Notes: generated from the sequence alone by a model not told the origin. Numbered from the stretch's first letter, positions 53,859-62,941 are shown. The stretch is DNA of 64,000 nt from Paenibacillus sp. N3.4 (GCF_008017805.1 NZ_VRTT01000033.1:1-64000); one strand, 5' to 3'. Made by a program: numbers and translations.

Positions 53859-55013
53859 GTGCAGAAGTATTTCAAAACGTTAAGATTGTTCAGTTTGATT
53901 TTTGCCATTTGTCTTTTGCCATTCCCCTCGCTTGTTTTCGCTGGCACTCAGGGACCTGATGCGGATGGGACGATCATGTACTCTCAGGATTTTGAACAGA
54001 ACATGAATGGCACATCAAAATCGCCATCTGGTCTTCCAGACAGTAGAATCACCAGAGTGACTGATCCGCTTGGGCAGCGTGGTACTATTCTCAAGCTGCT
54101 ATGGCAGTCCGGCGATGATTATAGGACCTCTTCGGGTACGAATCCAAGAACCGAAATCAACGTGAACGGATACGAATGGCCAAGAGATCAAGCCGTAAGC
54201 ATAGCTTGGGGAGAACGATTCGATACTTCCATTGTCAATGCATCTATTGCACAAGTTATAGGTGACAACGGACCTTATTGGATGTTAACTGCAGATGAAA
54301 AGGGGAAATTGTCTGTATTAGGTATAGGATCCGGATTTGACTATACGCTCAAAACTAATCAATGGAACGATTTTAAAGTAGAGTGGAAGGGTTCCGAAAC
54401 GAATGCTTATTTCAAATTGTGGATCAACGGCGTTCTGGTGTATGATCAATCGGGCTTGAGCTTCCCTAGAGCAACCGTCAACATGCATACGAAATTCGGA
54501 ATCTACAATCGGGATGAAGGAGTCATAGCCAATAATACTAGAAACTGTTACCTTAGTAATATTAGTATCGGGAAGGATCCGGCTCAGTCAGTTATTTCTA
54601 ATTTTTCCGTCAAGGATACGGCGAATGCGGCCAATTGGTCCGTGCAAAAACAATTACAGGCAGGCAATAGCCAATACGGTGACAGGACATTCACATTTAC
54701 GTCCGTTCCGACCATCGTGGCAGGGGCTGAATGGATTAGGACCGCAAATGATTCCAAAGCTTACACAACAGACCCGTTGGTAACTTTTAACGTAACTCGA
54801 AATGCAACCGTCTATGTAGCAATAAATAATTCGATCACTATCAAGCCTTCATGGCTAAGCGGTTGGACAGACACGGGAACAAGTCTGGTAAATAGCGAAT
54901 CCACGCCAAGGACATTTAATTTATATCAAAAAACGTATTCTGCAAATTCAACGGTTTCTTTGGGGAACAATGGAAGTACATCGGCTAGCATGTATACTTT
55001 AATAGTAAAGTAA
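53859..55013 (+). CDS. Secreted polysaccharide-lyase-like protein
   Basis: 384 residues from GTG 53859 (TTCAGGAGGTATTTTG; TTG 53856 possible). Signal peptide about 1-30 (LFSLIFAICLLPFPSLVFA). Residues about 40-240 form a jelly-roll like the heparinase-I-type polysaccharide lyase family (YSQDFEQNMNG, NPRTEINVNGYEW, WNDFKVEWKGSE, FKLWINGVLVYDQSG, KFGIYNRDEG). C-terminal about 245-384 is a beta-sandwich often attached to pectin or rhamnogalacturonan enzymes (YGDRTFTFTSVPTIVAGAEW, PSWLSGWTDTGTSL). Target polymer not known. It follows the giant two-lyase protein on the same strand. Confidence 0.8.
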   Translation: MQKYFKTLRLFSLIFAICLLPFPSLVFAGTQGPDADGTIMYSQDFEQNMNGTSKSPSGLPDSRITRVTDPLGQRGTILKLLWQSGDDYRTSSGTNPRTEINVNGYEWPRDQAVSIAWGERFDTSIVNASIAQVIGDNGPYWMLTADEKGKLSVLGIGSGFDYTLKTNQWNDFKVEWKGSETNAYFKLWINGVLVYDQSGLSFPRATVNMHTKFGIYNRDEGVIANNTRNCYLSNISIGKDPAQSVISNFSVKDTANAANWSVQKQLQAGNSQYGDRTFTFTSVPTIVAGAEWIRTANDSKAYTTDPLVTFNVTRNATVYVAINNSITIKPSWLSGWTDTGTSLVNSESTPRTFNLYQKTYSANSTVSLGNNGSTSASMYTLIVK

Positions 55014-55626
55014 GTACTAAGGATCTATTGAGCTGTCCCTAAGGTCATCAAGTGATGGCTGTTTCAGTTGAATAATCTGACTGTTATTACCTCTGAATTG
55101 TTGTGACAGATGGAATGTCTAAATGTCCAAATCCAGAACGTATCGGCCATTTCTTATTGAATTATATCACTGATGAAAAACTATAGTTGAATGAAGCAGC
55201 GGCACTGTCGCTGTTTCTTTACGTTGATCAGTCAAAAAGGTTATTTATCAAAAGCTGACTGTCTTAATGATCGTTAAGGAACTGTTCGTAACCAGATGAA
55301 AGCGGGTACTCACAACCTACTTCAAAATTTACTGGCGGGAGCGCTTAGCGTGATCAAGATCCAAGTGAGCAAGACGATCACTCCCGTCCTTCCACATCAA
55401 GAAACATTACGGCAACGCTTGTCACGGCCGTCAGCACAAAGGTGGGGCACCAGTACTCGCAGTCCCTGCAGGCGATGCGCTTTCTCAAAATGGTTGGCCT
55501 CACTGCCGATGAAACAATAAGGCATGCCATCCCCACCTTGCATCATCGTCTAAGTACTATATTATTGAGCTAACTGAAAACAAGAGCTCAACAAAAACAG
55601 GAGAAGGCTACCGCCAAGGGAAAATG
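55014..55626. other. Degraded region
   Basis: About 600 bases without intact genes. Short open pieces (for example 55296-55520) lack ribosome sites; possibly transposase debris. Confidence 0.35.
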
Positions 55627-55757
55627 AATCCAGGCTCGTTGAAAGGATTAGATCATCGGAAGGATTTATCCGCGAATTGTCGCTTGTAGCTGAAGAAAAC
55701 CACCAAATAGTAGGTCATGCTTTATTCAGAGGTAAAGATGAAAAGAATCAAAGGTGA
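55627..55757 (+). pseudogene. GNAT acetyltransferase fragment (YhbS-like)
   Basis: SRLVERIRSSEGFIRELSLV then AEENHQIVGHALF, the N-terminal part of YhbS-type GNATs, ends at a stop; the acetyl-CoA loop and the rest are missing. Confidence 0.5.
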
Positions 55758-55911
55758 GTTGAGGTATCCGAAATCATTCTTTCAATAACCAAATTGATAA
55801 ACTTGTTTAGCGCAGATAGCATACTTTTGGTCGATCAACTTTTTTCACAGTCAAGATTAAAAGCGAACTCAGCCAACAATAACACCACAAAAACTCCTAT
55901 TTTGTCATGTC

Positions 55912-55937
55912 AAAGGATCTGCAGCGGCAGATCCTTT
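55912..55937 (+). terminator. Terminator-like hairpin
   Basis: AAAGGATCTGC and GGCAGATCCTTT, followed by ATCGTTTTT. Confidence 0.65.
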
Positions 55938-56283
55938 ATCGTTTTTATAGAACTCTTTACTGCTGATCCTAATCATCGGGAAAACAGTTCATCAAGTGCT
56001 GGACAAATTTATGAGTTTATGACAAAGTACCCTGATGTTGACCATTTTCTTCAAAATCCTTCGTACCCAGTTGAACTTTATCAACAGTCTGGGATCAAAC
56101 AGTAAGTTCTGGTTGATCTCATAATACAAACGCGCAGAATGGTGGAATAATATGGTGATTAAAGTTTTGAGATTTTCAAGTATTGTACTATGATAAACTT
56201 GATTGCAGTCGAGCGATGGTATGGGACATAGCCCCTTACTCTTACACAAATTTAGAGATCAGTATACCTAAGGAGTGGTAGCA
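55938..56283. other. Intergenic with a short coding-like fragment
   Basis: The frame ending at 56105 (ENSSSSAGQIYEFMTKYPDV, HFLQNPSYPVELYQQSGIKQ) looks like a gene end without a start. Otherwise nothing. Confidence 0.3.
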
Positions 56284-57486
56284 ATGGCGCGCGTTTTATT
56301 TATTAATGGGGGATCCGAAGGGCATATCAATCCAACTATAGGCGTTGTGCAAGAGCTTATTTCGCGTGGAGAAGAGGTAGTGTACTTTTGTATAGAAGCT
56401 TTTCGGGAGCGTATTGAGAAGACGGGAGCTACAGTACTAACATTTGACGATCAAAAATTTATTAAGGCCTTTATCTCAGGTGGAAGAGATTATTTACTCG
56501 AAAGAATCAACGGTCTTTTACTTACGGCCGATATCGTCATACCAAGCGTTCTTGAACAAATTAATGGAGAGCATTTTGATTACATCATCCATGATTCCAT
56601 GTTTGGTTGTGGACGTTTACTTGCTCAAATTCTTAAGCTTCCTGCAATCAACTCCTGTACTTCTTTTGCGCAGCCAAAAGCATCATTCGATAAAATGTTG
56701 GACCAATTTTCTACAAAAGTCCCTACAGAAATAGTTAAACCTATAAACGATAAATTTCAAAGCCTGACGGTAATGGTGAAGGAAAAATATGATGTGGAGA
56801 TCCATTCTCCTTACGAAGTGTTTTGTAATCCTGCACCACTTACAATCGTTTATACAACAAGGGAGTTACAACCTTATGGAGAAGCTTTCGACCAAACTTA
56901 TAAATTTGTAGGTCCATCCATCTTTTCTCGATTAACTCAAGAAAACTTCGACTTTACTGCAATCAAGGGGACAAAACCAATTTACATTTCACTGGGTACA
57001 GTCTTTAACCAAGCAATTGATTTCTATAAGCTTTGTTTTGAGGCATTTGGGAACACTGATCGTACTATTGTTATGTCAATTGGGAATAAAACCCAAGTTT
57101 CTGATTTAGGGGAAATTCCTAAAAACTTCATCGTAAAAAATTATGTTCCACAAACTGATGTACTGCAATACACTCAATTATTTATTACACATGGTGGAAT
57201 GAACAGTACCCATGAAGGTCTCTATTACGGGGTTCCGCTAATTGTAATCCCGCAAAGTGCGGATCAGCCGATCATTGCCGAGCAAGTCGCCAATATTGGA
57301 GCAGGCATTAAATTACAAATGCAAAGCTTGACAGCAAATCAACTACGTGAAGCCGCAGATCATTTGTTAACCGACCCATCTATTAATAAAGCTGTTGCAA
57401 ATATTAGGGAATCCTTTCAACGATCAGGTGGGTATCACCAAGCTGTTGATGAGATTTTCGAATTTAATAATCATTTTCATATCTAG
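56284..57486 (+). CDS. Macrolide-family (MGT) UDP-glycosyltransferase
   Basis: 400 residues from ATG 56284 (AAGGAGTGGTAGCA). GT-B fold: N-terminal ARVLFINGGSEGHINPTIGV acceptor domain, C-terminal donor domain with PIYISLGTVFNQAIDFYKL, NYVPQTDVLQYTQLFITHGG, MNSTHEGLYYGVPLIVIPQS and DQP, the signature for UDP-sugar binding. Bacillus relatives (YjiC/YojK) glucosylate macrolides and flavonoids. Acceptor unknown. Stands alone. Confidence 0.92.
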   Translation: MARVLFINGGSEGHINPTIGVVQELISRGEEVVYFCIEAFRERIEKTGATVLTFDDQKFIKAFISGGRDYLLERINGLLLTADIVIPSVLEQINGEHFDYIIHDSMFGCGRLLAQILKLPAINSCTSFAQPKASFDKMLDQFSTKVPTEIVKPINDKFQSLTVMVKEKYDVEIHSPYEVFCNPAPLTIVYTTRELQPYGEAFDQTYKFVGPSIFSRLTQENFDFTAIKGTKPIYISLGTVFNQAIDFYKLCFEAFGNTDRTIVMSIGNKTQVSDLGEIPKNFIVKNYVPQTDVLQYTQLFITHGGMNSTHEGLYYGVPLIVIPQSADQPIIAEQVANIGAGIKLQMQSLTANQLREAADHLLTDPSINKAVANIRESFQRSGGYHQAVDEIFEFNNHFHI

Positions 57487-57822
57487 CGACGCTGATCAAG
57501 GAAGCCGCGGTCGCTTGCGACGTTGATAATTGATTTTCATTAAGAAAATCAATCGGAGGAGGCAGGAAGCCGGCTAATAAATTGAAGATCGGCTTTTACA
57601 CCTATCGCAGCACGACTGGGTCGATGGGCGGAGCCACATTTGCCTAATATATCGAAAAAATGCAAGCTTAAGAGCTCAAGTCAGTATTGGCATGAGCTCT
57701 TCGATTATCTCAAAGAATTGAATACCAGCATTAGATTCACCGAGGGGCCATAGCTCATCTGGGAGCACGGCATGGTCGGTTACACAGCCCCAAGAATTGA
57801 ATACCAGCAGTAAGTTTTGTAC
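57487..57822. other. Degraded region with tRNA-like 5' piece and short repeats
   Basis: A hairpin TTGATTTTC/GAAAATCAA (57531) follows the glycosyltransferase. GAGCTC-centred arms AAGAGCTCA/TGAGCTCTT lie at about 57668-57701. At 57744 GGGGCCATAGCTCATCTGGG resembles the 5' part of a tRNA. GAATTGAATACCAGCA occurs at about 57717 and 57794. Confidence 0.45.
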
Positions 57823-57865
57823 GGGGAATTAGCTCAGCTGGGAGAGCGCATCGCTGGCAGCGAAG
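57823..57865 (+). repeat. tRNA-Ala(GGC) 5' two-thirds, truncated copy
   Basis: GGGGAATTAGCTCAGCTGGG continues through the anticodon loop CTGGCAG and CGAAG; 42 of 43 bases equal 59505-59547. The T arm and acceptor 3' end are absent; the sequence changes to GGGGTAGTCCCGCGCGGACG. Not a working tRNA. Together with the copy at 59505 it flanks the AraC and reductase genes as a direct repeat. Confidence 0.85.
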
Positions 57866-57993
57866 GGGGTAGTCCCGCGCGGACGGAGCGAAGCGGACGA
57901 GCACGGCGTCTGATTCTAAAAGTTTTTACAACTAAAAGTTCTAAAAGTTTTTACAACTTTCCAGTTGCTCCGGATTCCTGTAAAATAGAGATT

Positions 57994-58830
57994 ATGACAA
58001 CGATCAACTTTAACGTTTTGCCTCCCCCTTCAGCTTTAAGCCGGGATGTCGAGTGCCTGCGAATCTCAACTCACTCAGGAACTCGGCCACTCGAGGTTAA
58101 AGTTTGTCCAAGCGGCTACCCCGGTATTGTCTTCCAACTTGCTTCAGATACAAAGGCAGCGATAGAAAGTATTGCAATACGCTCCGCTCAAACATCCAAT
58201 ATTCCTGTCTTGTTTCTGCATGGACAAGGTTCGGAACCGAGCATCATGCGTTTTAGAGGTACGCCTTATACGACGATCCAATTGGTTTTTAAGCCTCATG
58301 CGCTTTACAGCTTGTTTGGCTGGGACGCGGCTGGTCATAACCAAGGCCTATTGGCTCCGGATCAATTTGACGCGGTGGAACTCGAGAGGCAGCTTTTGTC
58401 AGCGAACTCGACTGACGAACGGGTATATTGGCTCAATCACTTTGTAATGACCCATCTAAAGCAGACGAATATGCGGGACGAGCTCATCGAGTTGATACTT
58501 GATTATATTCGCGAACATATCGCGAGTATTAAAGTACAAGATCTGCTAGCCGTATTCCATATTTCTGAGCGGCAATTTCAGAAACGCTTCGCCCGTGTCG
58601 TAGGTATGCCTCCGCATTTGTACATTAGAGTAAGACGCGTAAATGAAGCATTGCGTTTGATGCATTCTGGGCAGTACGAACGGTTGTCCGACGTCGCCTT
58701 CGCGCTGAATTACTACGATCAGTCCCATTTTATACGCGATATGAAATCGTTCTCCTGGGTAAGTCCGAAACATATTGCGATGAAAGTTAGTGATTTTCAT
58801 AGTGACTTGGCAGGGTCCTCCTACTTATAG
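57994..58830 (+). CDS. AraC-family transcriptional regulator
   Basis: 278 residues from ATG 57994. N-terminal sensing domain of the DUF6597 type (MTTINFNVLPPPSALSRDVE, TIQLVFKPHALYSLFGWDA), then a double helix-turn-helix at about 170-270: IKVQDLLAVFHISERQFQKR, FARVVGMPPHLYIRVRRVNE, LSDVAFALNYYDQSHFIRDM. It likely controls the reductase gene 100 bases downstream, as such pairs are common. The usual family reading would begin here, not in the tRNA-like repeat upstream. Confidence 0.9.
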   Translation: MTTINFNVLPPPSALSRDVECLRISTHSGTRPLEVKVCPSGYPGIVFQLASDTKAAIESIAIRSAQTSNIPVLFLHGQGSEPSIMRFRGTPYTTIQLVFKPHALYSLFGWDAAGHNQGLLAPDQFDAVELERQLLSANSTDERVYWLNHFVMTHLKQTNMRDELIELILDYIREHIASIKVQDLLAVFHISERQFQKRFARVVGMPPHLYIRVRRVNEALRLMHSGQYERLSDVAFALNYYDQSHFIRDMKSFSWVSPKHIAMKVSDFHSDLAGSSYL

Positions 58831-58929
58831 TATTGGACGGTTTTATCCAATTTTTTTATCACCGTTTCGGGTATGATCAAGTTATTCCATATGGAATAAA
58901 CAAATCCATAACCGAGGAGTAAAAAGGCT

Positions 58930-59514
58930 ATGAACAAAATTAAAATGTTGAACCGGATATCGATTGATGGTTACTTTGCCAGTTTGAACGAAGCGAGTTC
59001 AGGCATGGAATGGTTTATCCATGACCCGGAGGTTGACAAAGCGGCGCATGCGATCGGCGGTAAGATGAACACACTTATTTTGGGAGGTACGACTTACCGC
59101 TTATTTGAAAGATCCTGGGTGCCGATGCTCCATAATCCCGATGCGCCTAGTCATTTAAGAGAGATAGCTCAAGAGTTGACCGACATGACCAAAATCGTTT
59201 TCTCCAAAACTATCAATGGAACTGAGTGGGACAATACCCAAATTTATAATGACAAGCTGATCGAAGTCGTACAACAATTAAAAAGAGACGCTAGCTCTGA
59301 CATTCTTGTGCTTGGCAGTGGCTCTATCGTACAGCAGCTTGCCAAGGAAGGTTTGATTGATGAGTATATCTTTATTGTCAGTCCTGTTGTGGCGGGTAAA
59401 GGAAAACCTTTGTTTGAGCACGTTAGGCAGTTTGCACTCACTCCAGTAGAGGCGAGGACGTTTGAATCTGGAAATATCGTCCTTCATTACCACTTCTATG
59501 GGATGGGGAATTAG
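58930..59514 (+). CDS. RibD/dihydrofolate reductase-fold protein
   Basis: 194 residues, ATG 58930 (ACCGAGGAGTAAAAAGGCT). KIKMLNRISIDGYFASLNEA, HAIGGKMNTLILGGTTYRLF, DILVLGSGSIVQQLAKEGLI, DEYIFIVSPVVAGKGKPLFE fit the RibD C-terminal/DHFR-like family with NADPH-binding GSGS. Role unknown; paired with the AraC regulator. Its last codons ATG GGG AAT TAG are the first bases of the tRNA-Ala at 59505, so the natural C-terminus was probably replaced. Confidence 0.88.
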   Translation: MNKIKMLNRISIDGYFASLNEASSGMEWFIHDPEVDKAAHAIGGKMNTLILGGTTYRLFERSWVPMLHNPDAPSHLREIAQELTDMTKIVFSKTINGTEWDNTQIYNDKLIEVVQQLKRDASSDILVLGSGSIVQQLAKEGLIDEYIFIVSPVVAGKGKPLFEHVRQFALTPVEARTFESGNIVLHYHFYGMGN

Positions 59515-59579
59515 CTCAGCTGGGAGAGCGCTTCGCTGGCAGCGAAGAGGTCAGGGCTCGAGCCCCCTATTCTCCACCA
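59505..59579 (+). tRNA. tRNA-Ala(GGC), nearly complete, T arm one base short
   Basis: Acceptor GGGGAAT pairs with ATTCTCC, followed by ACCA. D arm GCTC/GAGC; anticodon stem CTTCG/CGAAG with loop CTGGCAG, anticodon GGC. The T arm reads AGGGCTCGAGCCCCCT where AGGGG-TTCGAGC-CCCCT is normal, a loss of one base, so function is doubtful. A decayed terminator (GGCAGAGATCCCG then T run) follows at about 59596. Confidence 0.75.
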
Positions 59580-60082
59580 ATACCTTAAGCATAAATGGCA
59601 GAGATCCCGTTTTTTTGTATTGAATTGATTTTGTTGCAGCACACCTGACATGTGGAGTCGATAATATTGATGGTTTGAAATGAATAGATGAGTTGTGACA
59701 GTATAGCTCAACTAAATTCATTAACCCAAGATAGGGTTTCTCAACAATCTGACCGCAACCTTAACAGGTTGCTATTTTTATTTATAAGCATGTTGAGCAC
59801 GACACCGAACTTTCAGTTTCTCCAACGGGCGTATTTAATTAGCATCAGAATAGAAAAAAATCATTGATTTTTCAAATATATAGGTGCTATGTTTAACTTT
59901 GCCGTAATTTTGTCACAGTTATTCTAAAGTTTACTTCTCATTCATTGAATCAGCTAGAGGATAATTTTGATGTTAATATATGGAAGTTGAATGCTAATGT
60001 ATAAGTAACTTTATCGAACAAGGACAGCAAAATTCAACACGGTTGTATATCTACCATTGCTATAGTATCATCTGCTTCCATT
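59580..60082. other. Intergenic, no gene seen
   Basis: Contains the terminator at 59755 and AT-rich sequence leading to the next ORF, which appears to be a gene end without its start. Confidence 0.4.
59755..59780 (+). terminator. Intrinsic terminator
   Basis: GCAACC-TTAACA-GGTTGC followed by TATTTTTATTT. Confidence 0.7.
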
Positions 60083-60388
60083 ATGGATCATCTCGAAACA
60101 TTATTTTCTACCATTAATAAAGGTTCCGTCATTACCGTTGACAAAGGTATACTAACACTAGCAAAGCTTGCATCCGTAAACAAGCAATTCAATGAGCGGA
60201 TTTTCCCTTTTTTACTCAATCATCTAGAAACTTGTAGATCAAAAGAAATTCCCCAGCACTCGGAAAGTACTCTACTTGCTGTATCAAACGAGAATAAAGA
60301 AGATTTTATGAATGTGTTAAAAAAAAGAGAACAATATCTTACGGTTTCTCAGTTAAAAAGAGTCGAAAAAATTTTTAAAGCACTATAG
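60083..60388 (+). CDS. C-terminal part of an unknown helical protein
   Basis: 101 residues: HLETLFSTINKGSVITVDKG, LASVNKQFNERIFPFLLNHL, KKREQYLTVSQLKRVEKIFK. The layout is that of a HEAT-like C-terminus, and no ribosome site precedes the ATG, so it is probably a truncated gene. Family not recognised. Confidence 0.45.
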   Translation: MDHLETLFSTINKGSVITVDKGILTLAKLASVNKQFNERIFPFLLNHLETCRSKEIPQHSESTLLAVSNENKEDFMNVLKKREQYLTVSQLKRVEKIFKAL

Positions 60389-60418
60389 AATTAACTAAAC
60401 AGTTTGGAGGAGATATCG

Positions 60419-60669
60419 ATGAAAGAATATAAAAAATGCCAAAGCTGTGCCATGCCGTTAAAGAAAGCGGAAGATCGCGGGGTTGAAAAAACTCTTGAGA
60501 AAAGTCTTATGTATTGTAAACATTGTTATCAAGAAGGTGAGTTCGCACAAAAAACATCACTGTAGATGAGATGAAACAAAGAGTAAGAGAAAAGTGCATT
60601 GAGATGGGTTCCAAAGTTTTAGGTGGCATGTATGTAAGAAACATTCACAAGCTAGAGAGATGGAAGTAA
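60419..60669 (+). pseudogene. Zinc-ribbon protein, frameshifted
   Basis: ATG 60419 (TTTGGAGGAGATATCG). The first frame KKCQSCAMPLKKAEDRGVEK, SLMYCKHCYQEGEFAQK has two CxxC zinc pairs. A run of six A near 60549 breaks the frame; one more A gives ITVDEMKQRVREKCIEMGSK and VRNIHKLERWK to 60669. This is the putative zinc-ribbon (PF12674-like) family of about 80 residues. Confidence 0.75.
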
Positions 60670-60720
60670 AGAGTTACTAGTTCACGGTCAAGCGGCTAGG
60701 GCAGTGTAGTTGACTACTGC

Positions 60721-60779
60721 GGGAGAGTGCATCGCCGGCAGCGATGAGGTCAGGGGTTCGATCCCGATAGTCTCCATCA
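60721..60779 (+). repeat. tRNA-Ala(GGC)-like 3' two-thirds, degraded
   Basis: From GGGAGAGTGC through loop CCGGCAG (anticodon GGC, but C at position 33) and GAGGTCAGGGGTTCGATCCC to TCTCCATCA. The 5' acceptor and D arm do not match. It is followed by a terminator as a tRNA gene would be. Confidence 0.65.
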
Positions 60780-60791
60780 AACTTAACCTTC

Positions 60792-60812
60792 AAACGGCAG
60801 AAATGCCGTTTT
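60792..60812 (+). terminator. Intrinsic terminator after tRNA-like copy
   Basis: AAACGGC-AGAAAT-GCCGTTT with T tail; the same layout is seen in degraded form after the tRNA at 59505. Confidence 0.7.
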
Positions 60813-61552
60813 TGTTGTGCGTTCGGGGTTAATGAGCCTGTCAGATGACAAGAACATTGTCCGATTGAAGTCCGCGGTAATCGCGGGTTTATTTAGCTAT
60901 CGGTTCAAGTTCTGTCAATTTGCGATTTCTTATGAAGTTAGTCCAGCCTTTATGACCCGTAAATTCATTGAATGTGCTCCAACGCCTTCTCTTGGCGACC
61001 CTGCCAAGATGGCATTCTATCGCGGTACAATTTTATTCAGTTTAAAGAACATTATCAAATTGCCGAGGAACAATCCAAGTTCGAAATGCAACTACTATGG
61101 CGCTGAGAGATAGAGGGAATGACTTCGGGTGACGCTCCGCTCGACCCCGCTACCTGGCCGTAGGCGAGTCGTAATGTCAGTGGGGATCGGGCGCAGACCT
61201 GCAACGATGGTACGAATTGGACCTAGATTTGGACGTCATGTGTTATGAAGTTAGTTTTGGTCGCGAGTAGAACGCGGTAGAGTCCCAATGCAGATCGCTC
61301 CGTTATGACCCTGGATAAGTGGGAGCCCAGCTGTTGCAATTCTTGGCGATAAGTGATCGAAGGATTACTCTGGTGCGGTGTTCGGAAAGTGACAAAGGAA
61401 ATCACCTTGTTCGACATTTTTTTGGCTCTCCGTTCAGAATTCCTTGATTAAACCTCACATGAAGCGCTTTCTTTTCAGTTTCTTAAGTAGTTTCATCCGT
61501 TACTATTAGATAAAATGGATCGGTTGACGAGAATATGAAGGAGAGAGGATTA
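60813..61552. other. Degraded region
   Basis: An open frame at 60817-61113 (DDKNIVRLKSAVIAGLFSYR ...) has no ribosome site and no family match. 61118-61220 is GC-rich and unlike its surroundings. No supported gene. Confidence 0.35.
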
Positions 61553-62071
61553 ATGCTGCAATGGATAGTCGCTGAATCGGAGCAATCGAAAGAGGACGGG
61601 GTCCGATTTTTGTGCAGGTATGCTGAGGATCTTGGCGTCCCCTATAAGTGGAGTACAGTCATGGCGTCGCTAAATACCGCTATTTACGATCAGGGTTTCA
61701 TGATTGCCTTGGACGGCGGCGGTCAGGTTCGTGGCGTTCTTGCGTACACGTTCTGGACAAAGGAAGATGGTTCAGAGGATCGGAGCCGAATCGAAGTGCA
61801 CCTACTCTATCTCGAGGCCGGTTTCCGCAGAGGAGTAACACTCCTTGGAGCTGTGGATGCTTTGGTCGAGCGTGAAAAAGAACTGCACGAACCGATCGTT
61901 GAGATCGGATTTTATTGCACTCCGACCGACGCTCATAGAAGATTATTTTGCAAAACCGCAACGGAGAGCAAGACGGAGATGCATCCGTGCGGCATGCTGA
62001 GCTTTTACGTCACTACGCCCGACCGGTTGAGCCAATATGTTGAAAGAAATAGGTCGCAAGCTATGAAATAA
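61553..62071 (+). CDS. GNAT-like acyltransferase, unknown
   Basis: 172 residues from ATG 61553 (ATGAAGGAGAGAGGATTA before it; ATG 61535 is in frame). QWIVAESEQSKEDGVRFLCR, DQGFMIALDGGGQVRGVLAY, IEVHLLYLEAGFRRGVTLLG, and LVEREKELHEPIVEIGFYC have the strand order of GNATs; the acetyl-CoA loop is diverged. A second GNAT-like gene lies 360 bases downstream, with a tiny peptide ORF between on the other strand. Confidence 0.65.
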   Translation: MLQWIVAESEQSKEDGVRFLCRYAEDLGVPYKWSTVMASLNTAIYDQGFMIALDGGGQVRGVLAYTFWTKEDGSEDRSRIEVHLLYLEAGFRRGVTLLGAVDALVEREKELHEPIVEIGFYCTPTDAHRRLFCKTATESKTEMHPCGMLSFYVTTPDRLSQYVERNRSQAMK

Positions 62072-62097
62072 ATGGCCACGATGAGGGCATTTTTATA

Positions 62098-62124
62098 AAA
62101 AAACCGGCTTTGGCAGCCGGTTTC
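62098..62124 (-). terminator. Intrinsic terminator of the small minus-strand ORF
   Basis: AAACCGGCT and AGCCGGTTT form the stem; on the minus strand it is followed by seven T. It begins ten bases after the 22-codon ORF. Confidence 0.7.
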
Positions 62125-62132
62125 GGTCCCAT

Positions 62133-62201
62133 CTACTCCCTTGGTGGTGGGGCTGGACGAGTAAGAGTAATATTTCCGTTTTGACATCCTGCATCTCCCA
62201 T
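62133..62201 (-). CDS. 22-residue peptide ORF
   Basis: Reads MGDAGCQNGNITLTRPAPPP then RE and TAG. AGCGAGGTGAACAGAC before the ATG is a good ribosome site and a strong terminator follows, so transcription unit features frame the tiny ORF on both sides. Too short for family assignment; a single Cys and a PAPPP tail. It could be a signalling or modified peptide precursor, or a leader. Confidence 0.45.
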   Translation of the reverse strand: MGDAGCQNGNITLTRPAPPPRE

Positions 62202-62434
62202 GTCTGTTCACCTCGCTTTCTGGCTACGGCAACGGTTCATCATTACTGTTTCACATTCCCGCTTGAACGGTCGTTATTTTGTACCGCCAATGGTGGATTG
62301 CATGCAGGTGCGCCCATATGTATTCACCCCCTCTATTAAATATATAGTAACTATACAATATAAAGTTGAAAACGCCAACAATAAATTTCAGAAAATACGA
62401 AATATTTAAAATATTCAAAATATGAGGTGGGAGC

Positions 62435-62941
62435 ATGATCCGATTCGAAATATGCACGAGTACATGGCAATGGAGCAGATTTACAGATTTTTATATTGAG
62501 CGTCGAGCTTCGATCATCTCAAGTTATCCTGTGAGCCTTGTGCTTAGAGACGTAAAAAATTACATGCAGCAAGGAAGAGCCGCTATTATCGTTAATGAAC
62601 GGGACAAGGTCGTCGGAATCGGAAGCTTTGTGCTTGGATTGGCGGAAGCCGGGTATGAGCATAAAGAAATCGCGGTGTTGGGCAACAGCTGCTTTTCGGA
62701 AGAGGTTCAGAATAACCGGACATTCATAAGGGGCTTGCAAGTGTTGGCCGAGCAAATTCTAGAAGCGAACCCCGATGTGCAAGAAGTAAGAATTCCGACT
62801 TCGGCGGATAACGTGTACACGAACCGTCTGTATCAAAAGCTGGCGACAAAGCATCATTCGTTCGAAACGGGATATGGAAAATTTCACGTCTATTCGACGC
62901 CGTTTCGCGAGTATGCCGAATTGTGCAATCGATATCGATAG
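62435..62941 (+). CDS. GNAT-like protein
   Basis: 168 residues, ATG 62435 (ATGAGGTGGGAGC). GRAAIIVNERDKVVGIGSFV, EIAVLGNSCFSEEVQNNRTF, ADNVYTNRLYQKLATKHHSF recall GNAT strands and the final N-x-x-x-x-x-L-Y-x-K-L segment; the acetyl-CoA loop is not canonical. Substrate unknown. Divergent from the 22-residue ORF. Confidence 0.65.
   Translation: MIRFEICTSTWQWSRFTDFYIERRASIISSYPVSLVLRDVKNYMQQGRAAIIVNERDKVVGIGSFVLGLAEAGYEHKEIAVLGNSCFSEEVQNNRTFIRGLQVLAEQILEANPDVQEVRIPTSADNVYTNRLYQKLATKHHSFETGYGKFHVYSTPFREYAELCNRYR

Noticed and set aside
57823-57898. Functional tRNA-Ala
   Set aside because: D arm and anticodon are present but the T arm and 3' acceptor strand are missing.
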